Source: Halobacillus faecis
GTDB taxonomy: Bacteria > Bacillota > Bacilli > Bacillales > Halobacillaceae
DNA length: 59,976 bases
Assembly: GCF_007991335.1 (NCBI RefSeq)
Contig: NZ_BJYD01000032.1
Span: 1-59,976, forward strand
Direction: 5' to 3'
Below, piece after piece: positions 7,107 through 19,660 of the stretch; position 1 is the first letter of the stretch; every line of letters starts with the position of its first letter. The notes beneath the pieces are model-generated. The model worked only from the letters and a program-made list of their open reading frames with translations, did no database searches and was not told where the DNA came from. The translations under genes and the position numbers were made by a program.

Positions 7107-7847
7107 CTAGTAGAATACTTCCCATAAGAATAACCCTTGCGGTGGTGCCGTTTTCCCTGCTTCGTTACGGTTCTTCGCTTCGATGATCCTCTTAACATCT
7201 TCGGGCTTACGTTCGTGTCTGCCGATTTCCAACAAAGTTCCCACAAGAATCCGGACCATATTGTAGAGAAAACCTGAACCTCGGAAGACAAACACAAGGC
7301 TACTTCCCTCTTTTGTGACCTCGGCATGATGAATCGTCCGAACCTTGGTCCCTTTGATGTCTGTCTTTGGTGAGCAAAAAGAAGTGAAGTCATGCTCTCC
7401 CTTTAGATACCTGCACGCTTCCTGCATCCTTTCGACATCAAGTTCTGCCCGGACATGGTGCGTATAATGACGGCGGAAGAGATCGGGCTCATGAGCCTCA
7501 TGCACATAATAGCGGTACTCTTTTCCCTTTGCATCATACCTTGCATGAAATTCTTCAGAAACCTGGTCCGCAGAAACGACTTGAATATCATCAGGAAGAA
7601 GCGAGCCTAACGCTCTTTTCCAATTAGCCATAGGAATGTGCAGGGGGGTATCGAAGTGGATCACCTGACCGAGCGCATGAACACGTGCATCCGTCCGTCC
7701 AGAAGCGACCACTTTTACCTGGTCCCCTTTATGCATTTTCCTTAATGCTTTTTCAAGCTCTGCCTGAATGGTGTTTCCATTGGGCTGAACTTGATAGCCG
7801 GCGTAATTCGTCCCATCATAACGGATGACCACACGAATTCTTTTCAT
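7107..7847 (-). CDS. truA: tRNA pseudouridine(38-40) synthase TruA
   Basis: TruA isomerises uridines 38-40 in the tRNA anticodon arm. The 246-aa protein has full family length. The catalytic Asp53 is in SGRTDARVHALG; most family members have Gly where Arg55 stands, a substitution next to the active site. The C-terminal half keeps SFCSPKTD and SGFLYNMVRILVGTLLEIG. ATG 7847 follows GGAGGAAC. It lies 16 nt after ecfT and closes the ecfA1-ecfA2-ecfT-truA operon, as in B. subtilis. Confidence 0.95.
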   Translation of the reverse strand: MKRIRVVIRYDGTNYAGYQVQPNGNTIQAELEKALRKMHKGDQVKVVASGRTDARVHALGQVIHFDTPLHIPMANWKRALGSLLPDDIQVVSADQVSEEFHARYDAKGKEYRYYVHEAHEPDLFRRHYTHHVRAELDVERMQEACRYLKGEHDFTSFCSPKTDIKGTKVRTIHHAEVTKEGSSLVFVFRGSGFLYNMVRILVGTLLEIGRHERKPEDVKRIIEAKNRNEAGKTAPPQGLFLWEVFY

Positions 7848-7863
7848 AAAAAGTTCCTCCCCG

Positions 7864-8661
7864 TCAGCTTCTCGTCATGAATAGGGCGATGACTAATAGA
7901 CCGAACAGGACATACAAAGAAATATCAAGCTTCGATATCCTCAGTTCCCTGAGCTTTGTACGACCTTCCCCTCCTTGATAACCACGTGCTTCCATGGCCA
8001 TAGCAAGCTCCTCCGCGCGTTTGAAGGCGCTCACGAACAACGGGACTAAGAGAGGGACAATCGCCTTCACACGGTCCTTTAACGCGCCTGTGCGGAAATC
8101 TACCCCTCTGGAGGCCTGGGCTTTGGAAATCTTCTCTGTCTCCTGCATCAATGTTGGGATGAAGCGGAGAGAGATCGACATCATCAACGCCAGTTCATGG
8201 ACAGGGAACTTCACTTTTTTCAAGGGGCCTAACAACTCCTCGATGGCATCTGTAATTTCAATCGGCGTTGTTGTCAATGTTAGCAGCGAGGTCACAAGGA
8301 TCAGCAGGAAGAACCGTAATGAAATAGCTCCCCCCTGGACAAGACCTTCTCTGTAGACATCCCAACCCAATATAGAAAACATGACGTCTCCTTCCCTCGT
8401 GACAATCAAGTGGAGAAGGAACGTAAACACAATAAGGAACCATACCGGTTTCAAACCTTTCATGATGTACCGGAATGGCACCCGGGAAAGCAACGCACTT
8501 CCAACAGCAAAGAGTGCAAGTACCCCGTAGCTCATAACAGAGTTAGCAAAAAATACGATCACAACATAAAAGAAAATGATAGCGATTTTTGAACGAGGGT
8601 CAAGGCGGTGGATCACGGAATCTGTCGGTATATATTGGCCGATAATCAAAGAACTACTCAT
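7864..8661 (-). CDS. ecfT: ECF transporter transmembrane protein EcfT
   Basis: EcfT is the shared membrane scaffold of energy-coupling-factor vitamin importers, linking the two ATPases to interchangeable substrate-binding S components. The 265-aa product has about five to six membrane segments and the two coupling-helix motifs, seen as ASRGVDF and EARGYQG, that contact EcfA1 and EcfA2. Its ATG (8661) overlaps the end of ecfA2 by 8 nt, implying translational coupling. No S component is encoded here, consistent with a group-II system serving several vitamins. Confidence 0.95.
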   Translation of the reverse strand: MSSSLIIGQYIPTDSVIHRLDPRSKIAIIFFYVVIVFFANSVMSYGVLALFAVGSALLSRVPFRYIMKGLKPVWFLIVFTFLLHLIVTREGDVMFSILGWDVYREGLVQGGAISLRFFLLILVTSLLTLTTTPIEITDAIEELLGPLKKVKFPVHELALMMSISLRFIPTLMQETEKISKAQASRGVDFRTGALKDRVKAIVPLLVPLFVSAFKRAEELAMAMEARGYQGGEGRTKLRELRISKLDISLYVLFGLLVIALFMTRS

Positions 8662-9526
8662 GATCGCTGCCCCCTCTCACTTTGCGGGCTAATTCTTTTG
8701 CTAACTCAGCTATGGTCTGTCCTTTATATTCAAGTTCAATCCCATACTCTTTCTCCGCTTTACTCAAGAAAGCAATGACTTCCGGAACATCCAACTGTAC
8801 ATTTTCAAGTTCTTCCTTCTGGCGAAAGATCTCCAATGGTGTCCCTTCTTTGTAAAGTTCCCCTTGGTTCATAATTAAAATATAATCCGCATAGGCAAGG
8901 GCATCTTCCATACTGTGAGTGACTAAGATGGTCGTCAGTCCCTTTTCATGATGAAGGTCATGAAACATGTCCATCACTTCTCTCTGCCCGCTAGGATCCA
9001 GGCCTGCGGTCGGTTCATCCAAAACAAGAACCTTGGGATCCATCGCCAGCACCCCTGATATAGCTACCCGGCGCATCTGGCCACCACTCAAGTCGAATGG
9101 TGAACGTTCGAGCAAATCTTCAGGCAGCTTTGTCGCTTTAACCGCAGCTTTCGTACGTCTCTCAATTTCTTCTTGGGGAACCCCGAAATTTTGCGGACCG
9201 AAGGCAATGTCTTTGGCGACTGTTTCTTCAAACAATTGATGCTCAGGATATTGAAAAACAACCCCGACTTTTTCACGCAGGTCTCTCAGGTTCTTGTTTT
9301 TCACTCCAGCCTCAATAGAATAATCACCCAGTTGTATTTTTCCTTCGGTTGGCTGCAGCAGTCCGTTTAAGTGCTGGATCAATGTCGACTTTCCTGAACC
9401 TGTGTGGCCGATGACAGCTACAAAAGATCCAGATTCTATCGCAAACGTCAAATCATTCAGTGCTTTGTGTTCGAATGGGCTGTTCGGTTGATAGGTATAG
9501 CTTACGTGGTCAAACGAGATGTGCAT
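8654..9526 (-). CDS. ecfA2: ECF transporter ATPase EcfA2
   Basis: The second ATP-binding subunit of the ECF module, 290 aa. Walker [10 protein letters not shown] is at 40-48, signature LSGGQMRR and Walker [14 protein letters not shown] follow, then the H-loop VTHS. Its start overlaps the end of ecfA1 by 25 nt, with GGAGG close to ATG 9526. Together with EcfA1 it forms the heterodimeric motor for uptake of vitamins such as riboflavin or folate; the substrate depends on S components elsewhere. Confidence 0.95.
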   Translation of the reverse strand: MHISFDHVSYTYQPNSPFEHKALNDLTFAIESGSFVAVIGHTGSGKSTLIQHLNGLLQPTEGKIQLGDYSIEAGVKNKNLRDLREKVGVVFQYPEHQLFEETVAKDIAFGPQNFGVPQEEIERRTKAAVKATKLPEDLLERSPFDLSGGQMRRVAISGVLAMDPKVLVLDEPTAGLDPSGQREVMDMFHDLHHEKGLTTILVTHSMEDALAYADYILIMNQGELYKEGTPLEIFRQKEELENVQLDVPEVIAFLSKAEKEYGIELEYKGQTIAELAKELARKVRGGSDHE

Positions 9527-10341
9527 AAGTCCTCCAACAACTCCTGGTGATTGAGTGGCTCACGAGATAGGCTTAAACCTTCTTCTTTAAGGTGATCAGC
9601 CATTTTACTTACAAACGGAGTATCCAAGCCAATTTCAGTCAACTGTTCTTTTCTTGAGAATACGTCTCTGGGTGGCCCTTCCATCCAAACCTCTCCACCA
9701 TTCATGACGATCACTCTTGAAGCCATCGTCACTTCTTGAAGGTCATGGGTGATGGTCACTAATGAAAGATCTCTTTCCCGCTGGACGTCGCTTACGGTCT
9801 GCATGATTTCTTTTCTACCCTTTGGATCAAGCATGGCGGTTGCTTCATCAAGAATAATGAATTCAGGTGATACAGCTAGGACGCTGGCGATTGCAACCCG
9901 CTGTTTTTGACCTCCGGATAATCGGTGGGGTTCATGTCTCTCGTATGCTTCCATACGGACAGAGTCCAGGCTTTCTTTGATGCGCTCAACCATAAGTTCC
10001 CGGGGCATGCCGTGGTTTTCCATTCCGAACGCAACGTCATCTCTAACCGTGGTCCCTACAAACTGGTTATCAGGATTTTGAAAAACCATCCCGACCTGTT
10101 TTCTGACTTCCCACACCGTCTCAGGTGTCACCTTCATTCCATCGACAATAATTTCCCCTTCCTGAGGAAACAAAAGTCCATTCATTAATTTAGCAATCGT
10201 CGACTTGCCTGAACCATTGTGACCGATGATGGCTACCCACTCGTCCGGACCTATGGTAAAGCTCACGTCCTTTAATACCCAGGGCATGTCTTCCTGGTAT
10301 TTAAAAGACACATGACGAAACTCGACTTGTCTCTCTCCCAT
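9502..10341 (-). CDS. ecfA1: ECF transporter ATPase EcfA1
   Basis: The first ATP-binding subunit of the ECF module, 279 aa from ATG 10341. I chose that start because AGGAGG lies 7 nt before it; the frame stays open to 10392 but without a ribosome-binding site. Walker [10 protein letters not shown] is at 40-48, signature LSGGQKQR, and Walker [14 protein letters not shown]. It begins the ecfA1-ecfA2-ecfT-truA unit, immediately downstream of rplQ and separated from it by a terminator; no clear promoter was found in the gap. Confidence 0.95.
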   Translation of the reverse strand: MGERQVEFRHVSFKYQEDMPWVLKDVSFTIGPDEWVAIIGHNGSGKSTIAKLMNGLLFPQEGEIIVDGMKVTPETVWEVRKQVGMVFQNPDNQFVGTTVRDDVAFGMENHGMPRELMVERIKESLDSVRMEAYERHEPHRLSGGQKQRVAIASVLAVSPEFIILDEATAMLDPKGRKEIMQTVSDVQRERDLSLVTITHDLQEVTMASRVIVMNGGEVWMEGPPRDVFSRKEQLTEIGLDTPFVSKMADHLKEEGLSLSREPLNHQELLEDLCTSRLTT

Positions 10342-10460
10342 CTGTGTTCCTCCTCTGCTCATCTGACTATTTCCCAGGAAATATGACATCATTTCCTATC
10401 AACCGAAGGATGGGTCATCTAAAGATCGACGCCATCCACATGGTATTTCCATCGATTTGG

Positions 10461-10513
10461 ATATAAAAAAAGGGCTGGATGTAACCTCGCGATGAGATTC
10501 AGTCCTGCCCTTT
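10461..10513 (-). terminator. Terminator of the S10-spc-alpha super-operon after rplQ
   Basis: On the minus strand AAAGGGC (10507-10513) pairs with GCCCTTT (10469-10475), with further pairing of AGGACT and AGTCC-like inner segments, and is followed by a seven-T tract ending at about 10463. It lies 18 nt past the rplQ stop. Confidence 0.8.
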
Positions 10514-10530
10514 AACCCTCATGCTATTCA

Positions 10531-10890
10531 TTAAACTAGTTCAATGATCGCCATTTTCGCTCCATCACCTTTACGCTCGCCTAGCTTAAGTACGCGAGTG
10601 TAACCACCTTGACGGTCTTCATAGCGTGGGCCGATGTCAGAGAATAGCTTTTGCAAAGCTGTTTGCTCTCCTTCTTCGTCCGCTTGCGCATTGTAAAGGA
10701 ATGATTCAGCTTGACGACGGGCATGTAGATCGCCGCGTTTCCCTAGTGTAATCATTTTTTCTACAACAGATTTAAGCTCTTTCGCTTTAGCTTCTGTTGT
10801 TTCCAAACGTTCGTGAATGATCAAGTCTGTCGCTAAGTTACGAAGTAGCGCCATACGTTGATCCGTTGTACGTCCTAGTTTTCTAGCCAT
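10531..10890 (-). CDS. rplQ: 50S ribosomal protein L17
   Basis: L17 lies near the peptide exit tunnel of the large subunit. This is the short 119-aa Bacillus-type form, with the conserved opening [19 protein letters not shown]. It is the last gene of the alpha operon, 45 nt after rpoA, and is followed by a terminator. Confidence 0.97.
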   Translation of the reverse strand: MARKLGRTTDQRMALLRNLATDLIIHERLETTEAKAKELKSVVEKMITLGKRGDLHARRQAESFLYNAQADEEGEQTALQKLFSDIGPRYEDRQGGYTRVLKLGERKGDGAKMAIIELV

Positions 10891-10935
10891 TGATAATCCC
10901 TCCCTTATCTGAATCTCTTAGATGTGTTCTATCAA

Positions 10936-11880
10936 TCAATCGTCTTTTCTTAGACCTAATCCAAGTTCGTCCAACTTGTGCTTCACTTCTTCAAGTGACT
11001 TGCGACCAAGGTTACGTACCTTCATCATGTCTTCTTCCGACTTATTCGCAAGTTCCTGCACTGTATTAATGCCAGCGCGTTTCAAGCAGTTGTAAGAACG
11101 TACAGATAGATCAAGTTCTTCGATCGTCATTTCTAGAACTTTTTCTTTTTGGTCCTCTTCTTTTTCAACCATGATTTCAGCTTTTTGAGCTTCATCTGTA
11201 AGGCCTACAAAGATATTGAGGTGTTCCATATAGATTTTAGCCCCAAGAGAGATCGCTTCTTCCGGACGAATGCTGCCATCCGTCCATACATCCAACGTCA
11301 ACTTATCAAAGTTAGATGTTTGACCGATTCTAGTGTTCTCTACTTGATACGTTACACGGGATACCGGTGTAAAAATAGAGTCAACTGGAATAACGCCAAT
11401 TGGTTGATCCTCATGGTTGTTTCCTTCAGCCGGACGATATCCTCGGCCGCGTTCTGCTGTAATACGTGCACGGAAGCTGGAGTTGCTATCTAATGTCGCG
11501 ATGTGAAGATCTGGATTAAGAACTTCTACATCACTGTCGTGCGTAATGTCAGCCGCTGTAACTTTTCCTTCACCCTGTACATCAATCTCCAAAGTCTTCT
11601 CTTCGTCGGAATAAACCTTCAAAGCTAGTTTCTTCAGATTAAGAATGACTGTGGTTACGTCTTCGACGACACCTTCAATGGTTGAGAACTCATGAAGGAC
11701 CCCGTCAATTTGAACTGATGTGACAGCAGAGCCGGGAAGTGAGGATAATAGGATACGACGCAAGGAGTTCCCTAGAGTTGTACCATACCCACGCTCAAGC
11801 GGTTCTACGACGAACTTACCAAAAGTAGACTCATCGCTGATCTCGACCGTTTCAATCTTTGGCTTTTCAATTTCGATCAT
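10936..11880 (-). CDS. rpoA: DNA-directed RNA polymerase subunit alpha
   Basis: The alpha subunit dimerises to scaffold RNA polymerase assembly; its C-terminal domain contacts UP elements and activators. The 314-aa product has full family length: an N-terminal domain with [15 protein letters not shown] near residue 37, and a C-terminal domain with [16 protein letters not shown] and [14 protein letters not shown]. An additional promoter and a hairpin lie upstream (11915-12044), so it may be expressed partly apart from the super-operon. Confidence 0.98.
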   Translation of the reverse strand: MIEIEKPKIETVEISDESTFGKFVVEPLERGYGTTLGNSLRRILLSSLPGSAVTSVQIDGVLHEFSTIEGVVEDVTTVILNLKKLALKVYSDEEKTLEIDVQGEGKVTAADITHDSDVEVLNPDLHIATLDSNSSFRARITAERGRGYRPAEGNNHEDQPIGVIPVDSIFTPVSRVTYQVENTRIGQTSNFDKLTLDVWTDGSIRPEEAISLGAKIYMEHLNIFVGLTDEAQKAEIMVEKEEDQKEKVLEMTIEELDLSVRSYNCLKRAGINTVQELANKSEEDMMKVRNLGRKSLEEVKHKLDELGLGLRKDD

Positions 11881-11914
11881 TTACACTAAACCCTCCTTCA
11901 AAACGTCGAAACCC

Positions 11915-11937
11915 CGGTTAGACAATAGGTCTAACCG
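11915..11937 (-). promoter_or_regulatory. Stem-loop in the rpoA leader
   Basis: A perfect 9-bp stem pairs CGGTTAGAC (11915-11923) with GTCTAACCG (11929-11937) around a 5-nt loop, about 20 nt before the rpoA ribosome-binding site. No U-tract follows, so it is not a standard terminator. It could influence translation or mRNA processing. Confidence 0.5.
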
Positions 11938-12015
11938 AAATTCCTCAGGTAGGCAGTCCCGATAAAAAGACAACTGCATATTTTCTCTGTCTACGGCGGT
12001 GATGATATAAAAGCT

Positions 12016-12044
12016 ATCATAACCCATTATAGACAGGGTGACAA
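12016..12044 (-). promoter_or_regulatory. Internal promoter upstream of rpoA
   Basis: -35 TTGTCA (12039-12044) and -10 TATGAT (12016-12021) are separated by 17 nt in the 180-nt rpsK-rpoA gap, unusually wide for this operon. This fits a sigma-A promoter giving rpoA and rplQ extra transcription. Confidence 0.6.
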
Positions 12045-12060
12045 ATTCTATTCAGAACTA

Positions 12061-12456
<396 letters not shown>

Positions 12457-12486
12457 ATAGTTAGCTTACCTCCTTTGTGTTGCTTA

Positions 12487-12852
12487 TTATTTACGTTTGT
12501 TAGCCACGGTACGACGTGGGCCTTTACGTGTACGAGAGTTGTTTTTCGTCTTCTGTCCGCGAAGTGGAAGTCCACGACGGTGACGGATTCCGCGATAAGA
12601 ACCGATCTCAATCAAACGCTTGATGTTAAGAGAGTTCTCACGACGAAGGTCACCTTCCGTGTTGTGTTGTTCCACTGCTTTACGGATTTTACCTAGTTCG
12701 TCTTCTGTAAGATCGCGAACGCGAGTGCTTTCAGAAACGCCAGCTTCAGCTAGTACGTCTTTGGCAAGGGATTTACCGATACCGTAAACGTAAGTTAGGG
12801 ATACGACTACTCGCTTGTCACGAGGAATATCTACACCTGCAATACGTGCCAT
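12487..12852 (-). CDS. rpsM: 30S ribosomal protein S13
   Basis: S13 lies in the head of the 30S subunit, contacts the P-site tRNA and forms intersubunit bridges. The 121-aa protein is full length, with [15 protein letters not shown] at the start, the helix-two-turn-helix region YVYGIGKS, and a basic tail ending ANKRK. It is 24 nt downstream of rpmJ. Confidence 0.97.
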   Translation of the reverse strand: MARIAGVDIPRDKRVVVSLTYVYGIGKSLAKDVLAEAGVSESTRVRDLTEDELGKIRKAVEQHNTEGDLRRENSLNIKRLIEIGSYRGIRHRRGLPLRGQKTKNNSRTRKGPRRTVANKRK

Positions 12853-12876
12853 AAGTTACGTGCACCTCCTTCAGTT

Positions 12877-13214
<338 letters not shown>

Positions 13215-13237
<23 letters not shown>

Positions 13238-13550
13238 CGAGTTGATCTCCCTTCTTCAAATCAGTCACTGCTTCATTGACATATTTTGATACGGCAAATC
13301 GAAGCTTGCCATTTGTGACACGACCAGTTTCCAGAAGGCTGTCCTGGACTTCCGGAGAGATGAAATCCATAAGCTCAACATGTTGCAAATTCTTTTTCTT
13401 TGGTCGATCATACTTACGTTTCTCTCCGTCGGCAAGCAGCACAAAGCGGCCATCCAGTACATCGATTACTACCGCGTACTGTCCTGCCTCACGCCCCTGC
13501 ACAATACGAACAATTTGACCTATTCGCGGACTCGACTCAGATTCGTTCAA
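13215..13550 (-). CDS. KOW-domain RNA-binding protein (L14e/L6e/L27e-like)
   Basis: A 111-aa protein with an N-terminal KOW module (about residues 9-60: [24 protein letters not shown]) like archaeal/eukaryal L14e. Homologues sit at this same locus, between map and infA, in many Bacillales, but the role is not established; ribosome or RNA binding is the likely job. Translation begins at TTG 13550 after AAGGTGAT. The C-terminal segment (about 65-111) overlaps infA and is less conserved in character. Confidence 0.8.
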
Positions 13551-13566
13551 AAACGATCACCTTCAT

Positions 13567-14987
<1,421 letters not shown>

Positions 14988-15006
14988 TCATTAGCTTTCA
15001 CACTAA

Positions 15007-16299
15007 TTATTTAATGAATCCTTGATAATGGCGTTTTACAAGCTGACTTTCCAGCTGCTTCATAATCTGAAGGGCAACCCCTACAACGATTAGAAGACCG
15101 GTTCCTCCGATTTGAATACTTGGCGGCAACTGCGCAGCAGAGCCCAAGATGATCGGTAGGATAGAGACAGCTGCAAGGAAGATGGATCCTACGAACGTTA
15201 ATCGGTACATCACACGAGTCAAGTACGTTTCCGTATTAGCTCCAGGACGTATCCCCGGGATATACCCGCCTTGCTTCTTCAAGTTTTCAGCCATTTGTTC
15301 CGGATTGACCTGAACAAAGGTATAGAAATAAGTGAAGGCAATGATCAACGCAACATAGATAATCATTCCAGGCCAGTTTTGATAATCAAATATATATTGA
15401 ATGACGGAGGCGACTTCACTGTTCTCAAAAAGACCAGCGACGGTTCTTGGTGCGATAATGAAAGATATCGCAAAGATGACCGGGATGACTCCTGCAGCAT
15501 TCACTTTTAGTGGTAAGTGAGTGGAATGCCCACCTACTGGCGAACGGTTAACCAAACGCTTTGCATATTGAATAGGAATTTTACGAAGGGCTTGTTGGAT
15601 GAAGATGACTCCCACAACCACCGCAATAATAACAAGTACAATCAGAGCGATGATGACCAAGTTAATGAACAACTCTTCTCCGGCACCGGAGATGTATTGA
15701 TCATACAACTGGTTCACACCGGTCGGGATTGCAGCAACAATTCCTGCAAAGATTAGAATGGATATACCATTTCCAACGCCGTGTTCAGTGATTTGCTCAC
15801 CAAGCCACATTAGAAACGCTGTACCGCCTGTCAAGACAAGAGCAATGATTAAGAATTTCGCAAACCCTGGATCAGCGATCAATTGACCACCCGCCAGAGC
15901 GTTAAAACCTATAGACATGCCGATGGCTTGAATGAAAGCGAGCACGATCGTTCCATAGCGGGTAAACTGAGCTAATTTTCGACGGCCGACTTCACCTTGC
16001 TTCTTCCATTCCGCAAACTTAGGAACGACGTCCATCTGCAACAATTGCATGATGATGGAGGCAGTAATGTAGGGCATGATCCCCATAGCGAAGATGGAGA
16101 AGTTTTGCAATGCCCCGCCTCCGAATGTGTTCAGGAAACCGAACGCATTCTGTTCATCCATGAAATTGATGGCTTCTCTATTTGTAAAAGGAACCGGGAT
16201 GAATGTTCCCAGGCGAAAAACAATGAGCATCAACAAAGTGAAAATAATCTTCCGTCGAATATCACCCACGCGCATAAAATTGGAGATTGTCCGGAACAT
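15007..16299 (-). CDS. secY: Preprotein translocase subunit SecY
   Basis: SecY forms the protein-conducting channel with SecE and SecG. The 430-aa protein has ten predicted membrane segments and the plug and cytoplasmic loop motifs, for example FNALAGGQ and the R-rich QYAKRLVNRSPVGG loop that binds SecA and ribosomes. Its ATG overlaps the rplO stop by one base (TAATG). SecE is encoded in this window at 42432. Confidence 0.97.
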   Translation of the reverse strand: MFRTISNFMRVGDIRRKIIFTLLMLIVFRLGTFIPVPFTNREAINFMDEQNAFGFLNTFGGGALQNFSIFAMGIMPYITASIIMQLLQMDVVPKFAEWKKQGEVGRRKLAQFTRYGTIVLAFIQAIGMSIGFNALAGGQLIADPGFAKFLIIALVLTGGTAFLMWLGEQITEHGVGNGISILIFAGIVAAIPTGVNQLYDQYISGAGEELFINLVIIALIVLVIIAVVVGVIFIQQALRKIPIQYAKRLVNRSPVGGHSTHLPLKVNAAGVIPVIFAISFIIAPRTVAGLFENSEVASVIQYIFDYQNWPGMIIYVALIIAFTYFYTFVQVNPEQMAENLKKQGGYIPGIRPGANTETYLTRVMYRLTFVGSIFLAAVSILPIILGSAAQLPPSIQIGGTGLLIVVGVALQIMKQLESQLVKRHYQGFIK

Positions 16300-16739
16300 T
16301 AAATCACCTCAGTTTGACCGCCCGCTGCTTCAATTGCTTCTTTCGCGGAAGCAGAGAACTTGTGAGCTTTCACTGTAAGTTTCTTTTCGATTGAACCTTT
16401 AGCTAGTACTTTGATTCCGGCTTTTTGGTTGCTTACCACACCAGACTCAAGCAATAGCTCAGGAGTAACCTCTGTGCCTTCTTCGAAGCGATTCAGTGCA
16501 TCAAGGTTGATAATCGCAAATTCCTTACGGTGAACGTTAGTGAAACCACGCTTAGGCAGGCGTTGGAAAAGTGGCATTTGACCACCCTCGAAACCTGGGC
16601 GAGTTTTGCTTCCTGAACGCTGGCCTTGACCTTTGTGTCCACGGCCGGAAGTTTTACCGTTACCAGATGCCATACCACGACCTACGCGGTTACGTTCTTT
16701 ACGAGTACCTTTAGCAGGTTTTAGTTCATGCAGTTTCAT
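16299..16739 (-). CDS. rplO: 50S ribosomal protein L15
   Basis: L15 is a late-assembly large-subunit protein with an extended basic N-terminus. The start is ATG 16739 ([11 protein letters not shown]), 8 nt after AGGAGG; a GTG at 16748 overlaps that site and is rejected. 146 aa, with the glycine/arginine-rich segment [16 protein letters not shown]. The stop overlaps the secY start. Confidence 0.96.
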   Translation of the reverse strand: MKLHELKPAKGTRKERNRVGRGMASGNGKTSGRGHKGQGQRSGSKTRPGFEGGQMPLFQRLPKRGFTNVHRKEFAIINLDALNRFEEGTEVTPELLLESGVVSNQKAGIKVLAKGSIEKKLTVKAHKFSASAKEAIEAAGGQTEVI

Positions 16740-16769
16740 GCGTTGCACCTCCTTATATCTTTTGTAGAA

Positions 16770-16952
16770 TTAAACTTCTTTAACCGAAACTAGGTGAGAC
16801 ACCTTATTAGCCATACCTCGGATCGCTGGGTTATCTTCAAGTACGACAGTTTGACGGATCTTGTTCAGACCTAGCGCCTTGACAGTAGAGCGCTGATCTT
16901 GCGGTCTACCAATAACACTGCGCGTGAGGGTAATTTCTAACTGTTTAGCCAT
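16770..16952 (-). CDS. rpmD: 50S ribosomal protein L30
   Basis: A 60-aa, full-length bacterial L30, with the typical [20 protein letters not shown] opening and [11 protein letters not shown] end. Lies between rpsE and rplO in the spc operon. Confidence 0.96.
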   Translation of the reverse strand: MAKQLEITLTRSVIGRPQDQRSTVKALGLNKIRQTVVLEDNPAIRGMANKVSHLVSVKEV

Positions 16953-16970
16953 TTTATTTCCCTCCTTATC

Positions 16971-17468
16971 CTACAGTTCTTCTACTGATTTACCACGAAG
17001 TTTAGCGACGTCTTCTGCACGCTTAAGCTCGCTAAGTCCAGTGATTGTAGCACGTACCATGTTGATTGGCGTGTTAGAACCAAGTGACTTAGATAGGATG
17101 TCTTGAACACCTGCAAGCTCAAGTACCGCACGGACAGGTCCACCAGCAATAACTCCGGTACCTTCTGCTGCTGGTTTCATAAGAATGTTACCTGCACCAA
17201 AACGTCCGTTGATTTCGTGTGGAATTGTCGTGTTCTTCACTGGTACTGTGATTAGATTTTTCTTAGCATCATCAATGGCTTTTTTGATCGCTTCCGGTAC
17301 CTCTTGGGCTTTTCCTGTACCGAATCCGACATGACCATTTTTATCTCCTACTACTACCAAAGCAGCAAAACGGAAACGACGTCCACCTTTAACTACCTTA
17401 GCTACACGGTTGATGGTAACTACGCGTTCTTCAAGATCAAGTTTGTTAGGGTCGATGTTTGTAATCAT
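16971..17468 (-). CDS. rpsE: 30S ribosomal protein S5
   Basis: S5 lies at the mRNA entry side and contributes to decoding fidelity. 165 aa, with the double-stranded RNA-binding-like N-domain ([18 protein letters not shown]), the loop where spectinomycin-resistance changes occur ([15 protein letters not shown], apparently wild type), and a C-terminal ribosomal S5 fold. Confidence 0.97.
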   Translation of the reverse strand: MITNIDPNKLDLEERVVTINRVAKVVKGGRRFRFAALVVVGDKNGHVGFGTGKAQEVPEAIKKAIDDAKKNLITVPVKNTTIPHEINGRFGAGNILMKPAAEGTGVIAGGPVRAVLELAGVQDILSKSLGSNTPINMVRATITGLSELKRAEDVAKLRGKSVEEL

Positions 17469-17488
17469 TTATGTCCCTCCTTTAACTA

Positions 17489-17851
17489 TTAAAATTCTAG
17501 GCCGGCTTCGCGAGCGGCTTCAGCTAGTGCTTTCACACGTCCATGATACAAGTAACCTCCACGGTCGAATACAACAACTTTAAAACCGTTGTCGATCGCA
17601 CGCTTAGCCACTAATTCACCGACTTTTTGAGCAGCCTCGACATTGCCTGTAGCATCAAGGTTGAAGTCATTGTCGACAGTAGACGCACTTGCTACTGTTA
17701 CTTGGCTTTCATCGTTGATTAGCTGAGCATAAATGTGTTTGTTAGAGCGATATACGTTCAAGCGTGGGCGTTCAGCGGTACCAAAGACATTCTTACGAAC
17801 GCGTGCATGACGCTTTTTACGTACGACATTTTTATCTGCCTTCGTGATCAT
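17489..17851 (-). CDS. rplR: 50S ribosomal protein L18
   Basis: L18 brings 5S rRNA to the large subunit together with L5. The start is ATG 17851 ([15 protein letters not shown]), after AAAGGAG; a GTG at 17860 is part of that ribosome-binding site. 120 aa, with conserved [18 protein letters not shown] and [28 protein letters not shown] split motifs. Confidence 0.96.
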   Translation of the reverse strand: MITKADKNVVRKKRHARVRKNVFGTAERPRLNVYRSNKHIYAQLINDESQVTVASASTVDNDFNLDATGNVEAAQKVGELVAKRAIDNGFKVVVFDRGGYLYHGRVKALAEAAREAGLEF

Positions 17852-17886
17852 CAGGGTCACTCCTTTCTATACGTTAGCTACGAAAC

Positions 17887-18423
17887 TTACTTAGCTGTTT
17901 TACCTTCTTTTCTGCGTACATATTCGCCTTCGTAGCGAATTCCTTTACCTTTATAAGGCTCTGGAGGACGGATCGCACGGATTTTCGCAGCTACAGCACC
18001 TACAAGTTCTTTGTCGATCCCTTTAACTGTTACTTTCGTGTTGGATGGTACTTCGATTTCGATACCTTCGTGGTTATCGACTTCAACAGGGTGAGAGTAA
18101 CCAGCGTTGATTACAACATTTTGACCCTGTTTTTGCGCACGGTAACCTACACCGATGATTTCAAGACTCTTCTCATAGCCTTTAGAAACACCTTCAACCA
18201 TGTTACCGATCAGGCTGCGTGTAGTACCGTGAAGAGCACGGTGTTCTTTGTGGTCGCTCGGACGAGCTACAGTAAGAACGTTGTCCTCAACTTTAACTGT
18301 GATGTCCTTGTGGAATGTACGAGTCAATTCCCCTTTAGGACCTTTAACTGTAATCGTGTTGTTATCCTGGATGATTTCTACACCTTCAGGAATTTCAAGT
18401 GATTTTAAACCTACGCGAGACAT
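17887..18423 (-). CDS. rplF: 50S ribosomal protein L6
   Basis: L6 sits near the sarcin-ricin loop and factor-binding site. 178 aa, full length, two tandem L6 folds (about 1-82 and 83-178), with the conserved [17 protein letters not shown] near the C-terminus. Confidence 0.97.
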   Translation of the reverse strand: MSRVGLKSLEIPEGVEIIQDNNTITVKGPKGELTRTFHKDITVKVEDNVLTVARPSDHKEHRALHGTTRSLIGNMVEGVSKGYEKSLEIIGVGYRAQKQGQNVVINAGYSHPVEVDNHEGIEIEVPSNTKVTVKGIDKELVGAVAAKIRAIRPPEPYKGKGIRYEGEYVRRKEGKTAK

Positions 18424-18453
18424 ATTTTTGCACCTCCTGTCTGATCTGTTTTT

Positions 18454-18852
18454 TTACCAGATGTAAGCTAGAACTTCGCCACCGATGGCTTGTTCGCGAG
18501 CTTCTTTATCTGTCAATACACCTTTTGAAGTGGATACAACGGCTACACCTAGACCGTTAAGAACTTTTGGAAGTTCTTCAGCGTTAGCGTAAACACGTAG
18601 ACCTGGCTTACTGATACGCTTCACACCAGTAATTACACGCTCATTGTTTTGACCGTACTTAAGGAAGATGCGAAGAACTCCTTGCTTGTTGTCTTCAACA
18701 AATTCGTAGTCACGTACAAAACCTTCACGCTTAAGGATATCAGCGATTTCTTTTTTAACGTTAGAAGCTGGAAGCTCAAGCTTCTCGTGACGCACCATGT
18801 TGGCGTTACGAATACGCGTCAGCATATCTGCAATTGGATCTGTCATTGTCAT
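18454..18852 (-). CDS. rpsH: 30S ribosomal protein S8
   Basis: S8 is a primary 16S rRNA binder of the central domain. 132 aa, full length; begins [18 protein letters not shown] as Bacillus S8 does, and ends GGEVLAYIW. Located between rpsZ and rplF. Confidence 0.97.
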   Translation of the reverse strand: MTMTDPIADMLTRIRNANMVRHEKLELPASNVKKEIADILKREGFVRDYEFVEDNKQGVLRIFLKYGQNNERVITGVKRISKPGLRVYANAEELPKVLNGLGVAVVSTSKGVLTDKEAREQAIGGEVLAYIW

Positions 18853-18882
18853 AACTCATTAACCTCCTTCCCTGTTTCGGGT

Positions 18883-19068
18883 TTACCAGCTGGCTTTTTT
18901 GACACCAGGGATTTGACCTTTATATGCAAGTTCACGGAAACAAATACGGCAAAGCTTAAACTTACGAAGTACGGAGTGCGGACGTCCGCAGCGTTCACAA
19001 CGCGTGTATTCGCGCACTTGGTACTTCTGTTTACGCTGTTGCTTCGCGACCATTGATTTTTTAGCCAC
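18883..19068 (-). CDS. rpsZ: 30S ribosomal protein S14, type Z (zinc-binding)
   Basis: The short 61-aa C+ form of S14, with two CxxC pairs (CERC near 24-27 and CRIC near 40-43) binding a structural zinc. Bacilli often carry a second, zinc-free S14 elsewhere for zinc starvation; none is in this window. Lies between rplE and rpsH. Confidence 0.97.
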   Translation of the reverse strand: MAKKSMVAKQQRKQKYQVREYTRCERCGRPHSVLRKFKLCRICFRELAYKGQIPGVKKASW

Positions 19069-19094
19069 TATTTTCCCTCCTTATAGTTAGCTCA

Positions 19095-19634
19095 TTATTT
19101 TTGGAACGGCATACCGAACTGAGCTAGAAGTTCACGTGCTTCTTCGTCAGAGTCAGCTGTAGTGACAATAACGATATCCATACCACGCACTTTGTTTACT
19201 TTATCGTAATCGATTTCTGGGAAAATCAATTGCTCTTTAACACCAAGTGTGTAGTTTCCACGACCGTCGAAAGCTTTCTTAGAAATACCACGGAAGTCAC
19301 GCACACGTGGAAGAGATACGGCAATCAGCTTTTGGAGGAATTCGTACATGCGCTCTCCACGAAGTGTTACCTTCGCACCGATTGGCATACCTTCACGTAG
19401 GCGGAATCCTGCAATTGATTTCTTCGCTTTCGTGATAACTGGCTTCTGACCAGTGATCAATGTTAGTTCTTCTACAGCTGTATCAAGTGCTTTTGCGTTT
19501 TGAACAGCGTCACCTACACCCATGTTGATAACGATTTTCTCAACTTTTGGTGTTTGCATGATGGAATCATATTCAAATTTGTTCATCAAAGATGAGACAA
19601 CTTCTTCTTGATATTGTTTCTTTAGTTCGTTCAT
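19095..19634 (-). CDS. rplE: 50S ribosomal protein L5
   Basis: L5 binds 5S rRNA and contacts the 30S head and P-site tRNA. 179 aa, full length, with conserved [13 protein letters not shown] and the [18 protein letters not shown] segment. Confidence 0.97.
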   Translation of the reverse strand: MNELKKQYQEEVVSSLMNKFEYDSIMQTPKVEKIVINMGVGDAVQNAKALDTAVEELTLITGQKPVITKAKKSIAGFRLREGMPIGAKVTLRGERMYEFLQKLIAVSLPRVRDFRGISKKAFDGRGNYTLGVKEQLIFPEIDYDKVNKVRGMDIVIVTTADSDEEARELLAQFGMPFQK

Positions 19635-19660
19635 CGTGTGGCCCTCCTTTCTTCTATGGC

